Both the position numbers and the translations under genes were made by a program. DNA of 7,943 nucleotides from an uncultured Clostridia bacterium (GTDB lineage Bacteria > Bacillota > Clostridia > Peptostreptococcales > Anaerovoracaceae): assembly GCA_934256595.1 (NCBI GenBank), contig CAKQOW010000073.1, positions 1 through 7,943 on the forward strand, given 5' to 3'. The notes beneath the pieces are model-generated. The model was not told the origin of the DNA. It saw only the letters and a list, made by a program, of their open reading frames with translations, and did no database searches. Numbering within the stretch: position 1 is the stretch's first letter; each line of letters starts with the position of its first letter. Positions 1 to 4,846 of this stretch are shown one piece after another.

Positions 1-35
1 CAAAGCATATGCAATGGCTGTGTTTTGTAATGTCG

Positions 36-2144
36 CTATTTAAACTTTTTGTAGGTTACCTTGCTGTAAGGACTCTGCGCAATCAGGTTGTTATTGCTGT
101 CAGTTACAACAACTCTTACCTTGTAGTAATAGGTTTTGCCTTTCTTAAGGCCAGTTGCCTTGTAGGTGCTGTTTGCCGTAGTTTTCTTCAAAGTATAGCC
201 GGAAGATTTCTTGGTTGACTGATAATACTTGTAGCTTACCTTGTAACCCATATCTCTGATATCTGCAACAGCATCTTTGCCCTTTGATACTTTGGCAGTA
301 ACCTTGATGCTCTTAGTCTGTTTTTTGCTTGAAGCAGTAACCTTGATATCCTTTGCCGTTTCCTTAACCTGCTGTCCGTTAGGGATTATGAGAATTCTGC
401 CTTCCCCGTTTATATCCGCATAAGGTGAGTTCTTGGCAGTGATTGTAGGAAGCTTGGTGTTTTTGTTCTTAGGGAATGATTTGATATAGTTTGCAAGAAC
501 CATATAGTCCTGTGACACATAGTCTATAATGTTTTCTGCGCCTGTGAACATTGCAAAGCCGTCGCCAAGATTTCTTAATGTGAAGTTGTAGCCTGCAAGG
601 TTGTAGCTTTTGTCCAGCTTGAGAGCTTCATATTTCTTGGTTTTCCTGTTGAGAACCTTTACATCGTAAACCCTGTATGCGCCTGTAGGGCTGCCTGTCC
701 ATACGCCTTTGTCGTCTTTTAGAACTGTTGACTCTACAGTAGGGTCTATTCTGTAGGTAATTCCTGAAACCTGCAGGAAGCCGCCGCATTCGTTAGGGTA
801 GTCTTTTGCGCCCCATTCAAGAGCGTCCAGAAGCTGCCTGCCTGTAACTTTGATAAGGCAGGCAACGTTTCCGAAGGTATGTATATCTTTACAGGATTTG
901 TAGGTGAGATTTCCTGTAATGGCTTTGTTTCTTACGCCGCCGCCGTTCATAACAGCAACGTCTACATCGTAGTCAAGATCTTCAAACAGGTAATAAAGCG
1001 CGTCTGCTGCAAAGTCGCCTGTGTTGGTTTCTTGCTTACGAACAAGACGGTCCTCATTGAGGTAGTTGTCAAAGCTGATTGTAGTGTCGCCGATAACCTC
1101 GCCCAGCTTGGTATCTACATCAGCAATCCATTTGTCCTGTATTGCCTTTACTGTTTCGTCCTGTTCAATTTTGCTGCCGTCAGTTAAAAGTTCCGATGTG
1201 ATTTTACCATTCTTGGCTATAGTTATTTTACCTATGGCATCAAAATATGAGCCTGTCTGGGTAAGTATAACTGTTTTGCCGTCCTTGCCCTTTACTTCCT
1301 TTGACGGAACAGTGCTGTGGGAATGACCGTCGATAAACGCATCAAGTCCTGAAACATTGGCAATTGTTTCTTCCGAAGTCCAAGGTGATGATGACGGGTC
1401 ATCTCCGAGGTGCCCTAAAGCGATGATATAGTCAGGATTTTCCTTTTTAGCGGCATTTATTGCTTTCTGAACATCAGCATACAGCTCGCTGCCGTCAGTT
1501 CCGCCTGCTATTCCGTAAATGTATTCGCCTTTTTCGTTCTGGAAATATGCCGGAGTTGATTTTGTAAATGACTCAGGTGTTGTGATACCTATTACAGCTA
1601 TTTTCTTGCCGTTCTTTTCGAAGATTTTGTAGCTGTCAAGAACATTGCTGCCTCTCTTGCCGTTCTTTTCGTTATAGAAGTTGCATGAAAGGTATGGAGT
1701 TTTGCTGTTCTGTGCAACGTTGAGCGCACGAAGCATACCGTAGTCAAATTCGTGGTTGCCTAAGGTTGCTGCGTCATAGCCTACAGCGTCCATAAGGTTT
1801 ACTATGGTTTTGCCGTTATCCATTGAACCATAGGCAGTGCCTTGAATGTGATCGCCTGCATCAAGTACAAGCACGTTTGTAGGGTTGTAGCCTTTTTTCA
1901 GTGCTGCAAGTTTTGCATAGTCAAAAGCCTTGGAGCCTTTGTCAATGTAAGTATGAACGTCATTTGTGTAAAATACTGTGATGTCTTCTGCTACAGGAAT
2001 TTCGTCCTTAGGAGCTTCGGCAGTATTCTGGTCTGCGGGGGCTGCTGCCTGCGCATCTGCAAATACAGCGGCAGGAGCCACCATAGCAAGCGCTACACAA
2101 AGTGATACGAAAATACTTAACATACGCTTTGTAGATTTTTTCAT
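36..2144 (-). CDS. Secreted 5'-nucleotidase / 2',3'-cyclic phosphodiesterase family protein with C-terminal Fn3-like domain
   Basis: The exported enzyme is likely to dephosphorylate extracellular nucleotides or related phosphoesters for nucleoside and phosphate salvage. A Sec signal peptide (MKKSTKR, then a hydrophobic stretch to A29) probably cleaves after VFA; C16 does not sit in a lipobox. The metallophosphoesterase domain (about 54-320) shows the UshA-type dinuclear metal set: D62 and H64, D98 (DAGD), N130, H131 and D134 (GNHEFD), H245 (GHLG), H274 and H276 (DGHSHS). The C-terminal nucleotidase domain (about 350-560) has NGGGVR (400-405), GGFLQVSG (454-461) and LGDGF (526-530). Residues about 597-700 form a Lys/Tyr-rich Fn3-like module with KKGKTYYYKVRV. 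It ends right after this, with no LPxTG motif or membrane anchor, so it is either released or held by charge. AAGGAG 8 nt upstream supports the start. A terminator separates it from the redox operon. Exact substrate among nucleotidase, cyclic phosphodiesterase and UDP-sugar hydrolase activities is open. Confidence 0.9.
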   Translation of the reverse strand: MKKSTKRMLSIFVSLCVALAMVAPAAVFADAQAAAPADQNTAEAPKDEIPVAEDITVFYTNDVHTYIDKGSKAFDYAKLAALKKGYNPTNVLVLDAGDHIQGTAYGSMDNGKTIVNLMDAVGYDAATLGNHEFDYGMLRALNVAQNSKTPYLSCNFYNEKNGKRGSNVLDSYKIFEKNGKKIAVIGITTPESFTKSTPAYFQNEKGEYIYGIAGGTDGSELYADVQKAINAAKKENPDYIIALGHLGDDPSSSPWTSEETIANVSGLDAFIDGHSHSTVPSKEVKGKDGKTVILTQTGSYFDAIGKITIAKNGKITSELLTDGSKIEQDETVKAIQDKWIADVDTKLGEVIGDTTISFDNYLNEDRLVRKQETNTGDFAADALYYLFEDLDYDVDVAVMNGGGVRNKAITGNLTYKSCKDIHTFGNVACLIKVTGRQLLDALEWGAKDYPNECGGFLQVSGITYRIDPTVESTVLKDDKGVWTGSPTGAYRVYDVKVLNRKTKKYEALKLDKSYNLAGYNFTLRNLGDGFAMFTGAENIIDYVSQDYMVLANYIKSFPKNKNTKLPTITAKNSPYADINGEGRILIIPNGQQVKETAKDIKVTASSKKQTKSIKVTAKVSKGKDAVADIRDMGYKVSYKYYQSTKKSSGYTLKKTTANSTYKATGLKKGKTYYYKVRVVVTDSNNNLIAQSPYSKVTYKKFK

Positions 2145-2152
2145 TTGTCCTT

Positions 2153-2158
2153 CTCCTT
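2153..2158 (-). promoter_or_regulatory. Ribosome binding site of the nucleotidase gene
   Basis: AAGGAG lies 8 nt before the ATG at 2144, followed by a signal peptide with the usual MKK start, so this start is well supported. Confidence 0.82.
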
Positions 2159-2177
2159 ATATTATATTTGTCTGTAT

Positions 2178-2205
2178 ATTCTAACATATTCTAAGCATAG
2201 AAAAA
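2178..2205 (-). promoter_or_regulatory. Candidate promoter of the secreted nucleotidase gene
   Basis: An extended -10, TGTTAGAAT (2186-2178), lies on the minus strand with a poor -35 (TTTTTC, 2205-2200) at 16-bp spacing. The -35 would overlap the T tract of the preceding terminator. The nonamer TTAGAATAT occurs at 2194-2186, and TTAGAATAT again at 2184-2176. The expected transcript start near 2171 leaves room for the ribosome site. Confidence 0.38.
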
Positions 2206-2236
2206 GGCTATACCGGTAAAATCTGTGTATAGCCTT
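2201..2236 (-). terminator. Rho-independent terminator of the redox operon
   Basis: Arms AAGGCTATAC (2236-2227) and GTATAGCCTT (2213-2204) form a perfect 10-bp stem with a 13-nt loop. On the minus strand it ends in a run of five T (two from the stem). It starts four bases after the stop codon of the small redox gene, and faces only the minus-strand direction because no T run follows on the plus strand. Confidence 0.82.
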
Positions 2237-2240
2237 AAAA

Positions 2241-2429
2241 CTATTTTTCTTCTATCATCGCTTCAACTTCGCTCATTCTGCCGTTTACAAGCTCCTCGGG
2301 AAGCGACACCTGACCGCACTGCGGACAGCGGGGAACCTTGTATCTGAAGCTTCTGCTCAGGTATTTGAACTGCACCTCTATAAGCTGCATTTCTACATTG
2401 CATTTATCACATATCAATTTTTCTTCCAT
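2241..2429 (-). CDS. Small CxxC-CxxC redox/zinc-ribbon protein (DVU_1557 / CLJU_RS11820-like)
   Basis: The 62-residue protein has two knuckles, C7-x2-C10 and C35-P-Q-C38-G, which together would hold one metal ion (Zn or Fe, rubredoxin-like) or work as thiol pairs. The second knuckle, followed by QVSLPEELV and a charged helix ending in EVEAMIEEK, matches the small 'family redox proteins' that I recall being annotated next to aldehyde oxidoreductase genes in Desulfovibrio and acetogenic clostridia. There is no signal peptide or membrane segment, so it is cytoplasmic. It starts inside the end of the upstream flavin/Fe-S gene, with GGAGG 9 nt before the ATG, which suggests translational coupling and a shared pathway. 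A strong terminator begins four bases after its stop codon, so it is the last gene of the unit. Family assignment is from memory of the motif pattern; the biochemical role, and whether it carries electrons or delivers metal, is unknown. Confidence 0.82.
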   Translation of the reverse strand: MEEKLICDKCNVEMQLIEVQFKYLSRSFRYKVPRCPQCGQVSLPEELVNGRMSEVEAMIEEK

Positions 2430-4716
2430 TGAATACCGCCTCCAGTTGTATCTGCATTCTGTGAGAATAAACGTTGTGAATTATACGGTCGGCTGTTTCT
2501 TTGCCGTCTGTATATTCAACCCATACAGTGATTGCCCCTATTTCGTAATAGGCCTTGTAATGTCCGGTGTCAGGGCTTACTGTTCTTCTGCCTGTTTTTT
2601 CGGCGTGGGCGATGACTGCGCATATATCTTCCTCAAGAATTTTGAGTTTGTTTACCTTAGCTGCAACCTCGTCAGCCATTATTAAATTGTAAGCTTGTTT
2701 TTCAGGTTTTGAATTCATTTCTTCTCCCCATATTTCTTTAAGAAGCTTTTCTTTAAGCTCTGTACGGTTTGTTCTCCTCTGTGTAACATCAGGTGAAGCC
2801 ATAGTGTTTTCAGGGTCTATGTCAAAAAGGATATCCAGTATGTGAACTGCAGGCTTGCCGCTGTCTTTGAATATATCCCGGCAGTTTGAACAGTAGACAA
2901 GATAAGGTCTGTCTGAAAGCTCACTGCGCTTTTGCGCTACATAGTCGGTAAATTCGGGAAGTACCATACTGCCCTGACCGCCAAAACCGCAGCAGCCGTG
3001 CTTATCGCCTTTTGGAAGCTCTGATGCGGATATTCCCGCTTTGTCTGCAAGAGCTCTGACAGCCTCCTGCACAGCAGATTTATCTCTTGCAGAGCAAGGG
3101 TCAAATACTGCATATTCGGTGTCTGTAGCAGCTGCCGCTTTGTCGAAATCCTTAGCCATAATCTCATAAAGCGATACTGTCTCTATTTCAGGCAGATATT
3201 CGTTAAGATGTCTGCTGCAGGACATACACGCAGTTATAAGGGTTGGTTTGCCTAAGGCCTCCCATTCCTGTTTGAGCAGGGCCGTTTCCCTGTCGTGAAT
3301 TTCACTGTTTCCAGCCCAGTCAACCGGCACATTGCAGCAGCGCAGCAGAAGTCCCGGATCGGAATACTTGTCAAGGAGCCAGCGATAAGGCTTTAGTACA
3401 TAGTCCGGATTAAGCGCTCCCAGGCTGCAGCCCGGGAAAAAAGCATATTTGCAGGAGCTGCTTCCGGGAGCCGTTTTGGTTAATGCGGCATATTCGCCGT
3501 TTGCAAATTCCATATCGCGCAGGAAATACTGCTTGTATGCGGCAGGAACCTTGTCTGCATCGTGCATTTTGTGACGAGCCAGTTTGATCATACCGCAAAG
3601 GTCAATATGCTCCGGACAGGTATCCGTCATCATATGACATTCGGTGCATACCGCTATGTATTTCCTTGCGGGAGCCTTGTGTACCAGGGAGCCTGCGGGC
3701 TTGCAGGAGAGCAGTACCTCGTCGCGCATCTTGGCAGGCCATTTGTCAAAATACCCTATAAGGTCGCAATAGGTTGCGCAGGAGTCGCACTGACATTTGA
3801 TGCAGCGCTCTGCCTCTGCTATACACTGTTCCTCACTTAGAATTTCTTCTTCCGATGATACAGCGGGCATCAGGCTCAGCTTATCCTCGTTGGCTACGCA
3901 TTTTGTAGGCTCCGTAGCCTGAGGATATTCCAGTTTTTTTATCTTTAAAAATACCTCTGCCGAATTTGAGATTTCAAGTCCGTCGGATAGAGCCTGTACA
4001 GGGTCTTTGCCGCAAAGCTGTCCGCCTATGTAGATGGCTGTGTCGCCTATGGACATACAGCCGCGAGTGTCCTCTGCGTCTGCGTCCGGAAACGGTACAT
4101 TAAATGAGTTGCCGCCTTTGCCGGTTGCCACATATATTACATCAAATCCGTCGGCATTATCCTCTGTAATGCACAGAGGGGATATATCGTTAATCTCTGA
4201 ATTAAGCTTCAGATTGTAGTTTTCGTATGTAAACTGCAGATCAAACTCTGCCATATATGTTTCTTCAGGAAGAAGCTCTGAAAGACTGCCGCCTATTCTG
4301 TCCGCCTTTTCAAATATGGTCACATCGTATTTTTTGGAGGCCATACGAAAAGCAAAGCCCATACCCGAAAGCCCTGCGCCTATTACTGCTATTTTTTTGT
4401 GTTTTGCAGGCAGATTGTATCTGTTGGGACTCTTGCGGGAAGCAAGCTCTATAACGGATTTTTCGAGGCGCCTTATCTGTAGCGGGGTATCTATTATCTG
4501 GCGTATGCAGGCTTTTTCACAGTATGCAGGACATATCTCGCATACAATTGCCGGAAAAGCCACCTTGTCGCGAATCGACTTATATGCCGCATTGAAGCGT
4601 TTTTTTGTAATTCTCTCCTGCAGGTCCAAAATATCTATTTTGAAAGGGCAGGCATCTGCGCACATGGGAATATCGTGTTCTCTACACGCGTCAAACTGAT
4701 CGTAATAGTTCTGCAT
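2407..4716 (-). CDS. Multidomain FAD / iron-sulfur / CCG-domain oxidoreductase, putative electron partner of the aldehyde oxidoreductase
   Basis: The protein looks like a soluble electron relay of 769 residues. Domains in order: a GltD-like N-terminal Fe-S domain with C11, C19, C23, C59, C62, C66 and C70; an FAD-binding fold with GAGLSGMG (113-120), acidic E136, ATG (197-199) and a closing IGDTAIYIGG (223-232); a Cys-rich ferredoxin-like part with C305, C308, C310, C313, C317, C357, C360, C367 and C374; CCG domain 1 (C430, C460-C461, C497, C500) and CCG domain 2 (C541, C575-C576, C609, C612), both complete as in HdrB/HdrD; and a C-terminal domain (about 667-769). I see no second Rossmann motif, so NAD(P)H binding is doubtful. 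This layout matches what genome annotators call pyridine nucleotide-disulfide oxidoreductase/dicluster-binding protein, found beside mop genes. AAGGAG 5 nt before the ATG supports the start. Its end overlaps the next gene by 23 bp. Acceptor and direction of electron flow are inferred, not shown. Confidence 0.85.
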   Translation of the reverse strand: MQNYYDQFDACREHDIPMCADACPFKIDILDLQERITKKRFNAAYKSIRDKVAFPAIVCEICPAYCEKACIRQIIDTPLQIRRLEKSVIELASRKSPNRYNLPAKHKKIAVIGAGLSGMGFAFRMASKKYDVTIFEKADRIGGSLSELLPEETYMAEFDLQFTYENYNLKLNSEINDISPLCITEDNADGFDVIYVATGKGGNSFNVPFPDADAEDTRGCMSIGDTAIYIGGQLCGKDPVQALSDGLEISNSAEVFLKIKKLEYPQATEPTKCVANEDKLSLMPAVSSEEEILSEEQCIAEAERCIKCQCDSCATYCDLIGYFDKWPAKMRDEVLLSCKPAGSLVHKAPARKYIAVCTECHMMTDTCPEHIDLCGMIKLARHKMHDADKVPAAYKQYFLRDMEFANGEYAALTKTAPGSSSCKYAFFPGCSLGALNPDYVLKPYRWLLDKYSDPGLLLRCCNVPVDWAGNSEIHDRETALLKQEWEALGKPTLITACMSCSRHLNEYLPEIETVSLYEIMAKDFDKAAAATDTEYAVFDPCSARDKSAVQEAVRALADKAGISASELPKGDKHGCCGFGGQGSMVLPEFTDYVAQKRSELSDRPYLVYCSNCRDIFKDSGKPAVHILDILFDIDPENTMASPDVTQRRTNRTELKEKLLKEIWGEEMNSKPEKQAYNLIMADEVAAKVNKLKILEEDICAVIAHAEKTGRRTVSPDTGHYKAYYEIGAITVWVEYTDGKETADRIIHNVYSHRMQIQLEAVFNGRKIDM
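2439..2443 (-). promoter_or_regulatory. Ribosome binding site of the small redox protein, inside the upstream gene
   Basis: GGAGG lies 9 nt before the ATG at 2429 and within the last codons of the flavin/Fe-S gene, which stops at 2407. The two genes overlap by 23 bp in different frames, an arrangement that usually couples their translation. Confidence 0.8.
2716..2729 (-). promoter_or_regulatory. Possible internal translation start for the C-terminal domain of the flavin/Fe-S protein
   Basis: Inside the 769-residue gene, GGGGAG (2729-2724) stands 5 nt before the in-frame ATG of M667 (2718-2716). Use of this start would give a free 103-residue C-terminal domain. The GGGGAG also encodes W-G-E in frame, so chance or a protein-level constraint could explain it. 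Confidence 0.3.
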
Positions 4717-4721
4717 ATGCT

Positions 4722-4727
4722 CTCCTT
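4722..4727 (-). promoter_or_regulatory. Ribosome binding site of the flavin/Fe-S gene
   Basis: AAGGAG is placed 5 nt before the ATG at 4716, and supports that start. Confidence 0.8.
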
Positions 4728-4773
4728 GAATATACAGGCGCTAACCTGATTGATACTATTAATAATATAACAC

Positions 4774-4802
4774 AGGACACTATAGAAAATCTATAGTGTC
4801 CT
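4774..4802 (-). terminator. Intercistronic hairpin between the aldehyde oxidoreductase and the flavin/Fe-S gene (partial terminator or mRNA 3'-end stabiliser)
   Basis: A perfect 12-bp inverted repeat (arms 4774-4785 and 4791-4802, AGGACACTATAG and its complement) encloses a 5-nt loop. On the minus strand it is followed by a T-rich but broken run (TGTGTTATATTATT), not a clean T tract. This makes full termination doubtful. Partial termination, or a protective 3' end after processing, would let the enzyme be made in excess over the downstream redox proteins. No good promoter is visible between it and the next ATG, so the downstream gene probably depends on read-through. Confidence 0.55.
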
Positions 4803-4846
4803 CGTAAAATGCTTTGTGTAATATCCGGATAATGTCTCAGATAATA

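Noticed and set aside
2084..2144. Nucleotidase as a lipoprotein because of a Cys in the signal peptide (C16)
   Set aside because: C16 lies in the middle of the hydrophobic stretch (VSLCVAL) without a lipobox, while VFA followed by Asp gives a good signal peptidase I site.
2161..2166. Perfect TATAAT on the minus strand upstream of the nucleotidase as its -10 box
   Set aside because: Transcription would start inside the ribosome site (2153-2158) and no -35 fits at 16-18 bp, so it is probably part of the AT-rich leader.
4316..4699. 127-residue open frame on the plus strand antisense to the flavin/Fe-S gene, and similar plus-strand frames at 2338-2685, 879-1187 and 7560-7829
   Set aside because: They lie wholly or mainly opposite well-supported genes, have compositions of translated antisense (many Cys, Leu, Ser, Phe without pattern), and show no ribosome site or domain.
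4713..4720. Palindrome GCATATGC at the start codon of the flavin/Fe-S gene, also at 5-12
   Set aside because: Eight bases in two unrelated places; consistent with chance.
4822..4831. Ten-base palindrome TATCCGGATA between the first two operon genes
   Set aside because: Too short to form a stable RNA hairpin (no loop) and with no second copy; most likely chance.
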